Assembly: GCA_039921525.1 (NCBI GenBank)
Contig: JBDSBP010000088.1
Coordinates: 1-64,000 of the forward strand
Reading direction: 5' to 3'
DNA from: JADCRZ01 sp039921525
GTDB taxonomy: Bacteria; Bacteroidota; Bacteroidia; Chitinophagales; Chitinophagaceae
DNA length: 64,000 bases
A program made the translations under genes and the position numbers. The notes under the pieces were generated by a model. The model was not told the DNA's origin and ran no database searches. It was given only the letters and a program-made list of their open reading frames with translations. Positions 27,409-37,433 of this stretch are shown piece by piece; position 1 is the first letter of the stretch, and the number at the start of each line of letters is the position of its first letter.

Positions 27409-28338
27409 ATGAAAAAGAAATTTTCTTTGATCATGTTCATCTTCTCCTGCCTGTTAGTGTGCATTGCTTTACCGGCTTTTAAACCATCAAATAAAATGTT
27501 AGTGTCTACAAACGATTTGCCTGATTTTTTTAAAGTAGGACACAGGGGCACCAGGGGACTAATGCCTGAAAATACAATACCTGCCATGACTAAAGGTATT
27601 GAAGCAGGCGCTAATACCATTGAAATGGATGTGCACATTACTAAAGACGGGAAAGTACTGGTATATCACGATGAATCGTTTAATCCCGATTATACCAGCA
27701 TGCCCGATGGAAGTGATATTCCAGTGGCTCAAAGAAAACAATACACTTTTTACCATATGAATTACGCACAGATAAAGCCATTTATCATTGGTAAAAAAGA
27801 ATACCCTGCTTATCCACAACAGCAACGCCTGTCAACGTATACTCCTTTACTCTCCGAGTTGATCGATTCGGTAGAGGCTTTTACAAAAGCCCATAAACTA
27901 CCGGCAGTATACTACCTCGTCGAAATAAAATCAAATGCAAAAACTGACGGTGTAGAACAACCTGTACCAAAGGAATACATCAAAATACTAATGAAGGTAT
28001 TAACACCTAAGCGCCTGGGAAGCAGGCTGTTTCTTCAATCGTTCGACATGCGCCCCTTGCAGGTATTACATAGCGAATACCCTGATATTAAACTTGGTTT
28101 TCTTACAGGTGATCAAAAAGCCAGCTTTGAAGCCAACCTGGATCAATTGGGTTTTTTACCTGCTTTCTATAATCCAAGTTTTATGCTGGTAACTTCTGAG
28201 CTGGTGCAAAAATGCCATGCTAAAAAAATGAAGATCGAACCGTGGACTGTGAATACATTAAATGAAATGAAGAAGCAAAAATCTATGGGTGTTGATGGGA
28301 TTATCACTGACTATCCCAATCTTTTCAAAGACCTGTAG
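27409..28338 (+). CDS. Secreted glycerophosphodiester phosphodiesterase
   Basis: 309 aa. The signal peptide (about residues 1-24) directs export to the periplasm. The GDPD catalytic core is clear: GHRGTRGLMPENTIPAM with the paired histidine and arginine, EMDVHITKDGKVLVYHDESF with metal-binding E, D and the second histidine, and a later LVEIKSN glutamate. It releases glycerol 3-phosphate from deacylated phospholipids, which glpD upstream then oxidises. The ATG at 27409 is chosen; an in-frame GTG at 27370 would disrupt the signal peptide. Resembles GlpQ. Confidence 0.93.
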   Translation: MKKKFSLIMFIFSCLLVCIALPAFKPSNKMLVSTNDLPDFFKVGHRGTRGLMPENTIPAMTKGIEAGANTIEMDVHITKDGKVLVYHDESFNPDYTSMPDGSDIPVAQRKQYTFYHMNYAQIKPFIIGKKEYPAYPQQQRLSTYTPLLSELIDSVEAFTKAHKLPAVYYLVEIKSNAKTDGVEQPVPKEYIKILMKVLTPKRLGSRLFLQSFDMRPLQVLHSEYPDIKLGFLTGDQKASFEANLDQLGFLPAFYNPSFMLVTSELVQKCHAKKMKIEPWTVNTLNEMKKQKSMGVDGIITDYPNLFKDL

Positions 28339-28473
28339 CATTCTTTCAGCTATAATTCTCCTGCACATAAAATAGAACATTTTTATTACTCTCTTGATTC
28401 ACATTGAGTCCTGTTACATCCAACCTTTCACTGCAAATAAGAACATCCACTCATATTTATAAAACCATTAATT

Positions 28474-28821
28474 ATGGAAACAAACTCTCAACGATTACGA
28501 GCCACAGGGCGTATATTAAGACTGTTGACATGCCTTGTTTTTTTCAGCTGCGCATAATATTCATTGTATGCCCGGTAAAGTATAACTGGCAAGGTGCTCT
28601 CTGCAAAGGATAAAACGCCTTTGCCTGCTGCAGCTGTTCACATATCTGGTTCTTCCAGAAGCGTTACCACTGGTGATGACGGAAGTTTTATTATCCCTGC
28701 AAATACAGGCAGTACACTCAATTTTTCGATGGTTGGTTATTTACCAAAAGTTATCAAAATTACCAACAGCAAGCTGGGCATTATTGTAATGACAGGTTTC
28801 CTTTGTGTTGTAAGAACCTAA
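28474..28821 (+). pseudogene. SusC/TonB receptor N-terminal remnant
   Basis: An ATG at 28474 starts a typical SusC-like leader (METNSQRLRATGRILRLLTC) that hits a stop at about 28557. After a frameshift the plug-preceding carboxypeptidase-like domain appears (SAKDKTPLPAAAVHISGSSR, GDDGSFIIPANTG, MVGYLPKVIKI) and stops again at 28819-28821 with an unrelated tail. The plug and barrel, about 850 residues in an intact receptor, are absent. No SusD partner follows. It is a relic of a polysaccharide-uptake locus. Confidence 0.75.
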
Positions 28822-28882
28822 TCCCCGCCAGGTTAGCACTTCACTCAAAATTAAAATCGCTTATAATAATTCTCATTAAAAC

Positions 28883-28912
28883 AAAGAAAGACGCTATTAA
28901 GCGTTTTTCTTT
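28883..28912. terminator. Hairpin terminator in an otherwise empty region
   Basis: AAAGAAAgACGC, loop TATTAA, GCGTtTTTCTTT: a 12-bp stem with one mismatch and a T run. It can serve either strand. The rest of 28822-29203 shows no gene or repeat. Confidence 0.6.
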
Positions 28913-29203
28913 AAATTCAGGATTACATTTTTCTACCGAAGCAACCCCGGGAAAAAAATGGATATAGTAGTCAATCATCTCCTATCATTATATCACTTAA
29001 ATCAAGATCAGTTTTGCCTCAACTTATAGCGGTAACCAAGGGATATGTTGAATTCAGGTCAGTATGAAGCGACAGCAATTTTTCTGCGTCTAATTTTTAA
29101 TGCTAAAAGCGCATCATTATACAATTAGCGAACTGCCATTCGTCTTGCGTAGGTATTTTCATTTTATTATTGTTGAATAATATTCTTGATAAGTTTGAAC
29201 TTC

Positions 29204-29968
29204 TTATTGTGCAACCGGTTCACTATAAATAAAATCATCGAGTACAACAAGGTCCCGGGTACCGCCATCCGAGATATCTTTTGTACCTTCTGCCAGGAAG
29301 CCATCATGATTGACTTTAATTTTTGTTACATGCTCGTTGTTATTAAATTGTACTCCCAGGAATGAAAAACTACTGTTAGCGTCATGAGCGGGTAAAAAAA
29401 ACTTACCAACACTTTTATCTCCTTCAAAAAATTCAAGTGATGTAGAATTATCCTTATCCACATCGGAGAATACCAAACCGAACGCCTGTACAGACGCTGG
29501 TTTTGCGCTGCCAGCCTGTTGAAAGGACATGTCCCATTGTGAAGCCGAGGTATTTGCAAATGTTTTGTTACCACTGAAGGCAGCGAACTGACCAGCCGCG
29601 GCGCTGTTTACCTGGGCAAAGCCGTCGCTGCTTATCATAAAACTTCCTTCTGCACCATATGCTAAACCTCTCTGCATGGCGGGTGAAGCATTCGTTCCTA
29701 TAGGATTAAATATATCATTGGGTAGCACTTTGTTTTCAAGGCTGGCAGGAAGAGCGTCCCAGTTTAATTCGCGATGACCACCGGTTGCATTGGGTGTAGT
29801 ATTTATGGGACCAAGCATAGCGCGGAATGCATCTACCTTTGACTTAATATCTCCGGTGGCTTTAGTTACTGTTGGCTGGATAGCGGCGGGTGCAGAAGTG
29901 CTATCTTTTTTGCAGGAGGAGAAAACCAGGAGACCAAAAGCAAGAATTACGATTTTATTTTTTTTCAT
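29204..29968 (-). CDS. Secreted lipoprotein of unknown function
   Basis: 254 aa with a clear lipoprotein signal (VFSSCKKD, lipidated cysteine at residue 19). The mature part starts with a Ser/Thr/Pro-rich linker, followed by a beta-rich domain with aromatic and Asn-rich strands (FGLVFSDVDKDNSTSLEFF near 164-182) and a terminal LVVLDDFIYSEP, a phrase seen in extracellular domains of secreted bacterial proteins. No catalytic motif. Probably anchored to the outer membrane or surface. No operon partner: the next minus-strand gene upstream begins 150 bp away. Confidence 0.7.
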   Translation of the reverse strand: MKKNKIVILAFGLLVFSSCKKDSTSAPAAIQPTVTKATGDIKSKVDAFRAMLGPINTTPNATGGHRELNWDALPASLENKVLPNDIFNPIGTNASPAMQRGLAYGAEGSFMISSDGFAQVNSAAAGQFAAFSGNKTFANTSASQWDMSFQQAGSAKPASVQAFGLVFSDVDKDNSTSLEFFEGDKSVGKFFLPAHDANSSFSFLGVQFNNNEHVTKIKVNHDGFLAEGTKDISDGGTRDLVVLDDFIYSEPVAQ

Positions 29969-30119
29969 TTTTGTACTATTTGAATCACAAAATTCGTGTT
30001 TCTATCCCCTTTTAATCCTACCCAAAACTGTTTAGGTACTCCCCAAAAGTGGGGATTGCATGGTTACTATTGCTTAATCTCCAATGTATCCCAGGCGAAG
30101 TCATCCCGGTGGGACGCCC

Positions 30120-30563
30120 CTATTTTAAAACGACCGTCATTCTCGTTATATACCAACCGGAGGGCCTGCTACCAAACGTTAAAACCAGGAATTCCGCGGC
30201 GCTTAAAGCAGGGTAATCAACGACATTTTCAGTATTGGCTGAAGCTTTTTCATCCCTATAAAATACAGAATAATGGATATTGCCATTTTGAGAATACATG
30301 TCTGAAAATTCTGACAGGTGTAAATTATCCGAACTCAGGAACCCATTTTTATAAATCGTTGCCGGCAAATTTTCATAGGAGAATTTAATTACTGGCTCGC
30401 TGGAGTTTCTTGCATTATAGCTTGTTGCTGAATCTCCGTAATTGTTTATAAAATCGGACATATGTTCAGGATTGATACCAAGATAACATTGTGAACTGGA
30501 ACTAGAAGTTAAGGCCACTGATGAAGCAATTGTAACTGCGAAAGACAGAAGAATATTGTTCAT
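30120..30563 (-). CDS. Small secreted protein, unknown
   Basis: 147 aa from the ATG at 30561-30563. It has a hydrophobic signal-like N-terminus (NILLSFAVTIASSVAL) and a short Ser-rich stretch before a globular domain rich in Ser, Asn and Tyr. No family is recognised. A longer in-frame start at 30686 would add 41 residues without hydrophobic character, so it is rejected. It is divergent from the Wadjet operon across 254 bp. Coding status is likely, but function is unknown. Confidence 0.55.
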   Translation of the reverse strand: MNNILLSFAVTIASSVALTSSSSSQCYLGINPEHMSDFINNYGDSATSYNARNSSEPVIKFSYENLPATIYKNGFLSSDNLHLSEFSDMYSQNGNIHYSVFYRDEKASANTENVVDYPALSAAEFLVLTFGSRPSGWYITRMTVVLK

Positions 30564-30817
30564 GTTTATTGTAAATTTTTGATGCTGCAAATATCTATCT
30601 CCCGATAGCGTTGGGCAATCACTGAAAATGTTTTGAGCATCACCGCTTGCGGGGATAGCACATGCCTGGCTACCGTTAGAACACATCTTTTACTTAAGTC
30701 ACCTTTTAATGTTACACACTTTTTTCATCGTTAAATCTCAAAAATCCTATAAATCTTAGTAATATTGCGGCAAGAGCAGCATGTACCTTGATAACTCGTG
30801 CCATTGGCATCAATGAA

Positions 30818-32242
30818 ATGAACTACGATAAAGCACTATCCTTATACCGCAACGATAAAACGCTGCAAATTTTGCGGGCGGAGCATTTTCCACTGCTGAT
30901 AAGCTTTTTTCACCTCGCCTTCAAGCAACAGAATAAAATCGCCTATTCACAGTCAAACCTGGTTAGTTTACTGGGAGACTTTTTGTTTTCCCTTGATCGG
31001 CAGGGAATTACAGATTATCCCAAGCCGCCGGTTGACTATCTTCAGAAATGGGCGCAGCAAGGTTACCTGCGTCGCTATTATGAAACTGCAGATGAGCCTG
31101 TTTATGAATTATCACCGGCAACGGAAAATGCCTTGAAATGGTTGGAGGACTTGAATAAACAGCAATTCGTGGGAACACATAGCCGCCTGGTACAGTTTTT
31201 TTCACTATTACAAAAAATGGTAAACAAAACAGCAGGCCCTTACGAGAGAATACAACAATTGCAGGAAGAACGAAAAAAAATAGATGATGAGATAGAGAAA
31301 ATAACTAAGGGAAATTACACGCAACCTAATGATACGCAGATAAAAGAAGATTATTTCCTGGCGGAAGAAACGGCAAGACGATTACTGGCTGACTTCCGGC
31401 AGGTGGAAGAAAATTTCCGGGAACTGGATACTCAAACAAGGCAAACTATCATCAAGAGTAGTTTGGCAAAGGGTGCTTTGCTCGACAATATTTTTGAACA
31501 GCAGGATCACCTCTGGAACACGGACCAGGGTAAAAGTTTTAAAGCTTTCTGGGAATTCCTGATGAGTGAAAGCATGCAACAGGAACTGGAAGACCTGATT
31601 GAAAAATTAAATAACATCCCTGCAATTAAACAGGTGAAGCAGGAACAAATTGTTGATAGAATAAAAACAAACCTCGTAGAAGCCGGTGATAAAGTAAACA
31701 GAAGTAACGATGGATTGATTGAGCAGCTGCGTAAATATGTGGAACAGAAAAATATTTCAGAGAGTAAACATATTCTGCGAAGTATAGAGCGAATGGAGAA
31801 CCTGCTGATGGAACATAAAAATAGTCTTGACCTCCAGCATACTTTAATGGAGGTAGATGGATTGTTTCGTGTTAACTTATTAATGGAGCGTCCGCTTTTT
31901 TCTCCACCGGTAAAAATCTTGTTTGAGCAAACCCCGGTAGAAGAAGGCTTGGCTGATGCTGATACCAATGCGTTGTTCGAGCAATTTTATGTTGACATGG
32001 AAGAGTTACGCAACAATGTAAGAGTGATGTTACGCACCCGTTCTCAGGTTTCGTTACCGGAACTTTTAGATCATTTTCAATTGACCAAAGGTATTGCCGA
32101 GGTACTGGGCTATATGCAAATTGCTACAGGCGATAGCAAGCATTATATTAATGACGAACGTACCGAAAAATTAAGCGTAGTGAATGCAGATTCAGGAATG
32201 GAATATCAATTGCAGGCGCCCCTTATCATTTTCAACAGATAA
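30818..32242 (+). CDS. jetA: Wadjet JetA (DUF3375), kleisin-like subunit
   Basis: 474 aa. The N-terminal region (DKALSLYRNDKTLQILRAEH) and following winged-helix-like segments match DUF3375. A long central coiled coil spans about residues 150-200 and 300-350. JetA is the kleisin that bridges the JetC heads in the Wadjet condensin-like machine, which recognises and linearises small circular plasmids. The ATG at 30818 is chosen over an in-frame TTG at 30788. It is followed by jetB after 3 bp, so the four genes form one operon. Confidence 0.92.
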   Translation: MNYDKALSLYRNDKTLQILRAEHFPLLISFFHLAFKQQNKIAYSQSNLVSLLGDFLFSLDRQGITDYPKPPVDYLQKWAQQGYLRRYYETADEPVYELSPATENALKWLEDLNKQQFVGTHSRLVQFFSLLQKMVNKTAGPYERIQQLQEERKKIDDEIEKITKGNYTQPNDTQIKEDYFLAEETARRLLADFRQVEENFRELDTQTRQTIIKSSLAKGALLDNIFEQQDHLWNTDQGKSFKAFWEFLMSESMQQELEDLIEKLNNIPAIKQVKQEQIVDRIKTNLVEAGDKVNRSNDGLIEQLRKYVEQKNISESKHILRSIERMENLLMEHKNSLDLQHTLMEVDGLFRVNLLMERPLFSPPVKILFEQTPVEEGLADADTNALFEQFYVDMEELRNNVRVMLRTRSQVSLPELLDHFQLTKGIAEVLGYMQIATGDSKHYINDERTEKLSVVNADSGMEYQLQAPLIIFNR

Positions 32243-32245
32243 AAC

Positions 32246-32812
32246 ATGAACCGAGAATATTCACTATGCCTCATCACCTTACTGAAAGGCATTTTATATA
32301 ATCAACAAAAAGAAGCCTGGGAGAATCTATTACAGTATGAAACAGAAGCAAAGAAGTATTTCCTGGCCATAGGTCTTGATGTTTATATAGATAAAAGCGA
32401 AGGTTATGCCTACCTGCAGCAAAAGGAGTTGGAAGAAGAAACACAGCTTCCACGGCTTACTGAAAAACGACAGCTCAATTTCTTCACATCATTACTATGC
32501 ATTATTCTGCGTAAGTATTTATTGGAGCAGGATGCACAGGGTGGCTCAGTAAGGGCAATTATTACCCAGCAGGAAATTATCAATCGTACTAAATTATTTC
32601 TGCCCACTGCATCGGATGAAGCAAAACAGCAAGACAAAATTATAACTACCATCAATAAGGTGATTGAAATCGGATTTCTCAGGAAGTTGGAGGATAACAG
32701 CAACAACTACGAGATACACCGTATTATCAAAGGCTTTGTAAACGCAACCGTAATTGATAACACCTTGCAAAAGCTGGAACAATATGCGGCAGAAAAAAAT
32801 ATAACAGACTGA
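32246..32812 (+). CDS. jetB: Wadjet JetB (DUF4194), KITE-like subunit
   Basis: 188 aa. The pattern of two winged-helix domains and the phrases GLDVYIDKSEGYAYLQQ (near 44-60) and FFTSLLCIILRKYLLEQD (near 75-95) match DUF4194. JetB is the KITE-type accessory that binds the JetA kleisin. No enzymatic residues are expected. The gene is 3 bp after jetA and 10 bp before jetC. The 188-aa length fits the family. Confidence 0.9.
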   Translation: MNREYSLCLITLLKGILYNQQKEAWENLLQYETEAKKYFLAIGLDVYIDKSEGYAYLQQKELEEETQLPRLTEKRQLNFFTSLLCIILRKYLLEQDAQGGSVRAIITQQEIINRTKLFLPTASDEAKQQDKIITTINKVIEIGFLRKLEDNSNNYEIHRIIKGFVNATVIDNTLQKLEQYAAEKNITD

Positions 32813-32822
32813 TATAAAAAAT

Positions 32823-35800
32823 ATGTTAGAACTATTTCCGGAAACAGCATTAACTATGGCAGGTTTCAGGCTTCAATACCTGGAAGTGCTTAATTGGGGT
32901 ACTTTCAATAAAAAGCGCTGGCAAATTGAACCCAATGGGCATAATGCCTTACTAACCGGTGATATTGGCTCCGGTAAATCCACCCTGGTAGACGCATTAA
33001 CCTGCCTATTGGTACCTCACAATAAAATTGTATTCAATAAGGCTGCCGGCGCTGAAGGTAAGGAGCGTAATTTATTAAGCTATGTTAAGGGTGAATACAA
33101 GAAAGAAAAAGAAGAAATTACCAAAGTAGCAAAGAAAGTCTATTTACGCCCTAACGATGATACCTATTCGGTGATCACAGGAAATTTTCATAATGCAGGT
33201 TACGGTGAAGATGTCTGCCTCTCGCAAGTTTTCTGGATAGGCAAAGAAGGCAAGGTGGAAAAGCTGCTCATCATTAGTATGGTACCACTTACCATTACCT
33301 TACATTTCAGTGGGTTTTCAGATATTACCGATCTGCGGAAGAAGCTTCGCAGCACGCAGGGTCTACAATTATTTAACGACAATTTCACGCAATACAGCGA
33401 ACATTTTCGCCGGCTCTTCGGTATGAATAGCGATAAAGCCATCGACCTTTTTTATCAAACCGTATCCATGAAGTCTGTAAGCAGCCTTACTGATTTTGTT
33501 AGAGAACAAATGCTCGAACGTACCGATGTGAAAGAACAGATCGTGGCTTTGACCAAACGATTCAATGATCTGAATAAATCGCATGCTGCGGTTGTGAATG
33601 CCAGGGAACAATACCAGATATTAAAGCCCTTAACGGAATCATCTGTTGAATACGGATCAGTAAGTGCAGAAATAGAAAATATTGAAGCGATGCTTGAAGT
33701 GGTACCCGCCTGGTTTGCCGTTCAAAAACAACAACTGCTTCAACAATCCATTGAAGCCAAAAATGAAGAGTTGGATAACGCACTGCAGGCTCAAAAAAAG
33801 ATAGCAGAAGAAAAGGAAGAGCTGGAAAGAAAAAGATTTGGCATTTTACAGGATATTGATAATAACGGCGGTAAAAGATTAGAGCAGATAGGAGCCGAAG
33901 TAAAACAACATGAAAAGGATAAAGAGGCTAAGAAGAAAGATTATGACGATTACGAAAAACTGGCAAACCAATGCGGGCTACAGCCTGTAAAAGTTGAAAA
34001 GGACTTTCATGACAATATTGAAAAGGCAAAAAATATAAATGAGATCTGTTTAAGCAGGGAAAGCGACTTAAGACTGCACAGGGATAATGCAGTTAGTGAG
34101 TTTCGTAAGTTGGAAAGTGAATGGCAGGTTGAACAGCAAGAACTTGAATCGCTAAAGGAACGTAAAACACAGATACCTAGGTGGCTGGTTGGATTCAGAA
34201 CCCAGCTATGCGAAGACCTCCGTATTAATGAGGAAGAAGTGCCATTTGCGGGTGAGTTATTGAAGGTAAACGATCACGAAACGGAATGGGAAGGTGCCAT
34301 TGAAAAGCTTTTACGCGATACCGGTATAAGTTTACTTGTACCCAAACAATACTATAAAAGTGTCAGCAGATATGTGAATGATAATATGTTGAAAGGTCCT
34401 GATGGCAGAGGTATCAAGCTCACCTATCTCGAAGCAGATATAGAAAATTCAAACATCGTAACAAGACAGTTAGATAATGACAGTATAGTATATAAACTTG
34501 ACATAAAACCAGGTACTACCTTCGCTACCTGGCTGCAAAATTACCTGCAACGCAGTTTCGGAGATTTTATTTGCGTGAATGTGGACCAGTTGCAACTAGT
34601 ACCTTATGGTATCACTAAACAGGGACTAATAAAAAGCGGGAGAATACGCCATACAAAAGACGACAGGAAAAGAATTGACGATCGCAGGAATTTTGTTTTG
34701 GGCTGGAGCAACATAGAAAAGATCAAGGCATTGGAGAAAACCATTGCAGAATTGGAGTCTGAAATTCAAACATTGAAAATTAGACGCGCCAGTATTGAAA
34801 AGGATCAATTGGCAAACACGGAATTGAAGGAAAAAATTGGTCACTTACTTTTTCTAAAAGACTTCGATCGTATTAATTGGCAATTTCATGTAGAAAAAAT
34901 ATATGAACTGGAAAAAGAATCCTTCGAGTTATTGCATAATAATGACATTCTCGCTCTTCTTCATAAAAAGAAAGATGAAGTTGAAGCCGGGATAAAAACG
35001 ATTAACCTAAAGGATACCGATAAAAGCCAGGAAATCGGTGGATTAAAAGTCACCATTGCATCCTTCCAAAAGATGTTACTTGATACCGATGAAATCATTA
35101 AACAGGTTGAACAAAAACAACGGGAAACTTATTTCCCTGTAATTGAAAATAAGCTTGTTGACAAAAAGTTACGGCTCTCATCCATCGATAAACAGCAGGA
35201 CCAGTTTAGAAAACAGTTTGAAGGCGATTCTGGCGAACTGAAAAAACTAAGGCAAAGACTAAGTAATTTGAGATCTGCAGTTGAAAGAAGAATGCATGAA
35301 ATTAAAGAACACTCAAAAGCTGAATACAATGAGATTAGCGAAAGTATAGATGCACGATCCGAATACATTAAGAAGTTTGAAAAGCTGGTATCAGAAGATT
35401 TGAAAAGACACGAGGAACGTTTCAAAGAAGAATTAAATAAAAACACCATCCATAGCATTGCAGTATTCGATAGCCAGTTGGAGAAACACGAGAAAGATAT
35501 TAAGCAGAAGATAAAAACCATCAACCAGCACCTTCGCGAAATAGTTTACAATGCAACACAGGGCACTTATATCATTATATTAATGGACGTTACGCCCAAC
35601 AAAGAGGTGCGCTTGTTTAAGGAAGAATTGAAAAAATGCTATACGCACTCTTTTAGCAGTAACTCCGATTTATATACCGAAGACAAATATGAACAGGTGA
35701 AGAAAATTTTGGACCGCTTTGCAAGTGCCGACAGCATAGATAAAGAATGGACGAGTACGGTTACGGATGTGCGCCAGTGGTTTGAATTTAATGCAAGCGA

Positions 35801-36221
35801 ACGGTATGCCACGGATGATTCAGAAAAGGAATTTTACGAAGGCTCCGGCGGAAAAAGTGGCGGACAGAAAGAAAAGCTGGCATATACAATATTGGCCAGT
35901 GCTTTGGCCTATCAATTCGGCCTTCAATTTGGCGAAAGCAAAAGCCGCAGTTTCCGGTTCGTTTTAATAGACGAAGCTTTTGGCAGGGGAAGCGATGAAA
36001 GCACCCGCTATGGCCTGGAACTTTTTAAAAAGTTGAATTTGCAATTACTCATTGTTACTCCATTGCAAAAATTACATATCATAGAAGAGCACGCCAACTC
36101 TTTTCATTTTGTAAGTAACAAAGATGGGAATAATTCACAGGTAAGTAATTTTTCAAAGGAAGAATACAAAATTGAAAAAGCTAAACATAACAGTATATTT
36201 AAACATAGTGTTCCGCAATAA
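32823..36221 (+). CDS. jetC: Wadjet JetC, SMC/MukB-like ATPase
   Basis: 1132 aa. Walker A GDIGSGKST with K52, ABC signature SGGQKEK starting at S1012, and Walker B FVLIDEAFG with D1050-E1051. Between the head halves lie two long coiled coils (about 280-430 and 690-950) around a hinge-like centre. This is the SMC-family motor that extrudes DNA loops and senses plasmid size; ATP binding drives dimerisation of the heads. Length and the GxxGSGKST to DEAFGRGSDE spacing match Wadjet JetC. Both ends look intact, so the system is presumably functional. It is flanked tightly by jetB and jetD. Confidence 0.95.
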   Translation: MLELFPETALTMAGFRLQYLEVLNWGTFNKKRWQIEPNGHNALLTGDIGSGKSTLVDALTCLLVPHNKIVFNKAAGAEGKERNLLSYVKGEYKKEKEEITKVAKKVYLRPNDDTYSVITGNFHNAGYGEDVCLSQVFWIGKEGKVEKLLIISMVPLTITLHFSGFSDITDLRKKLRSTQGLQLFNDNFTQYSEHFRRLFGMNSDKAIDLFYQTVSMKSVSSLTDFVREQMLERTDVKEQIVALTKRFNDLNKSHAAVVNAREQYQILKPLTESSVEYGSVSAEIENIEAMLEVVPAWFAVQKQQLLQQSIEAKNEELDNALQAQKKIAEEKEELERKRFGILQDIDNNGGKRLEQIGAEVKQHEKDKEAKKKDYDDYEKLANQCGLQPVKVEKDFHDNIEKAKNINEICLSRESDLRLHRDNAVSEFRKLESEWQVEQQELESLKERKTQIPRWLVGFRTQLCEDLRINEEEVPFAGELLKVNDHETEWEGAIEKLLRDTGISLLVPKQYYKSVSRYVNDNMLKGPDGRGIKLTYLEADIENSNIVTRQLDNDSIVYKLDIKPGTTFATWLQNYLQRSFGDFICVNVDQLQLVPYGITKQGLIKSGRIRHTKDDRKRIDDRRNFVLGWSNIEKIKALEKTIAELESEIQTLKIRRASIEKDQLANTELKEKIGHLLFLKDFDRINWQFHVEKIYELEKESFELLHNNDILALLHKKKDEVEAGIKTINLKDTDKSQEIGGLKVTIASFQKMLLDTDEIIKQVEQKQRETYFPVIENKLVDKKLRLSSIDKQQDQFRKQFEGDSGELKKLRQRLSNLRSAVERRMHEIKEHSKAEYNEISESIDARSEYIKKFEKLVSEDLKRHEERFKEELNKNTIHSIAVFDSQLEKHEKDIKQKIKTINQHLREIVYNATQGTYIIILMDVTPNKEVRLFKEELKKCYTHSFSSNSDLYTEDKYEQVKKILDRFASADSIDKEWTSTVTDVRQWFEFNASERYATDDSEKEFYEGSGGKSGGQKEKLAYTILASALAYQFGLQFGESKSRSFRFVLIDEAFGRGSDESTRYGLELFKKLNLQLLIVTPLQKLHIIEEHANSFHFVSNKDGNNSQVSNFSKEEYKIEKAKHNSIFKHSVPQ

Positions 36222-36229
36222 TTCCGAAA

Positions 36230-37396
36230 ATGATAAGTCCTGAAGAAATAAGAATGCAGGCATTAAAATGGTGGGTACCATTTTTGCAGAGCCATGTACA
36301 TAATGAACCCTTCTTCCCTAAACAAATAGACCGGATCGGAAAAGTGCAACCGGCACATGTAACGCAGCGATTTGAAGCTCTGCAAAATGAAATCGAAACT
36401 TTATATAAAAATTCCAAAAATGAAGGCGGGACAGGCTATCTTATAAAAACATCGGGAAAAAAATTTAGAAGAACGGGAGTGCATGAACTGCCTGACAGTA
36501 TTGTTTTTGATTCAGCGGATGATTATTTGCATTTTACAGGGAAGAGAAAAGAATGGAAATTATTTCTGCGGAACTATGAATTGTTAATGGGCAGTCTTCC
36601 GCAATTAAAGGAATGGATTGTGACTAACATTAATTTATTAACCTCACCCGCGAATTATTGGGACAATATTTTAAAAGTTTGCCATTATTTTATTGTTACT
36701 CCAAGGCCCAATCTTTACTTACGCCAGCTACCCATTACAATTCATACTAAATTTATAGAGGAGAATTCAGCACTGTTGCAATCCCTGCTTAACTTCCTGA
36801 TCCCCGCTCACATCCGTAATATCCTTCAAAAGAGATTCGCTGAACGGTATTTTTTGAAACATGACGAGCCCTTAATACGCATCAGGATACTAGATGAGAA
36901 GCTTGCTATTCATAATAACCTAACGGATATAAGCATCCGCTTGTCTGATTTTGAAAAAACAGGATGGGATAGCGAAATCGTTTTAATTGCTGAAAATAAA
37001 ATGAATTTTTTAACCCTGCCTTCACTTCCTTCTGCCATAGCAATCTGGAGCGGCGGAGGTTTCAATGTCAGCTACCTGCGGAACGCCTCCTGGCTCAAAA
37101 CAAAGAAAATGCATTATTGGGGAGATATTGATGAACACGGCTTCCAGATCCTGCACCAGATACGTAGCTATTATCCACAAACGCAAAGTTTATTGATGGA
37201 CCGGCAAACCTTTGATACCTTCCATGAATACACTGTAATAGGTGAACGTAATAAAGCAGAGAGGCTGTGCCTGTTAAATGAAGAGGAAACAAATTTATAC
37301 AACTTTCTAAAATCTATAGAAGACAGGAACAGGCTGGAGCAGGAGAAAATTCCCCAATCATATGTTGACGCTGAACTAGGTAAACTTTTATATTAA
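36230..37396 (+). CDS. jetD: Wadjet JetD (DUF3322/DUF2220), TOPRIM nuclease
   Basis: 388 aa. The N-terminal DUF3322 arm is followed by a DUF2220 TOPRIM domain. The TOPRIM metal residues are visible as E255 (LIAENKMNFLTLP) and D299/D301 (HYWGDIDEHGFQIL). JetD resembles the Spo11/Top6A fold and cuts the plasmid after the JetABC motor stalls on it. It starts 8 bp after jetC. It ends 37 bp before the convergent histidine kinase gene, without an obvious terminator. Confidence 0.94.
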   Translation: MISPEEIRMQALKWWVPFLQSHVHNEPFFPKQIDRIGKVQPAHVTQRFEALQNEIETLYKNSKNEGGTGYLIKTSGKKFRRTGVHELPDSIVFDSADDYLHFTGKRKEWKLFLRNYELLMGSLPQLKEWIVTNINLLTSPANYWDNILKVCHYFIVTPRPNLYLRQLPITIHTKFIEENSALLQSLLNFLIPAHIRNILQKRFAERYFLKHDEPLIRIRILDEKLAIHNNLTDISIRLSDFEKTGWDSEIVLIAENKMNFLTLPSLPSAIAIWSGGGFNVSYLRNASWLKTKKMHYWGDIDEHGFQILHQIRSYYPQTQSLLMDRQTFDTFHEYTVIGERNKAERLCLLNEEETNLYNFLKSIEDRNRLEQEKIPQSYVDAELGKLLY

Positions 37397-37433
37397 GCGT
37401 ATTGATGTAGCTTTTTCTCCACGAAGACACGAC

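Noticed and set aside
28404..28613. 69-codon open frame
   Set aside because: It shadows the SusC remnant in another frame.
30788..30817. In-frame TTG start for jetA
   Set aside because: The ATG at 30818 matches the usual DUF3375 N-terminus (NYDKALSLYRND).
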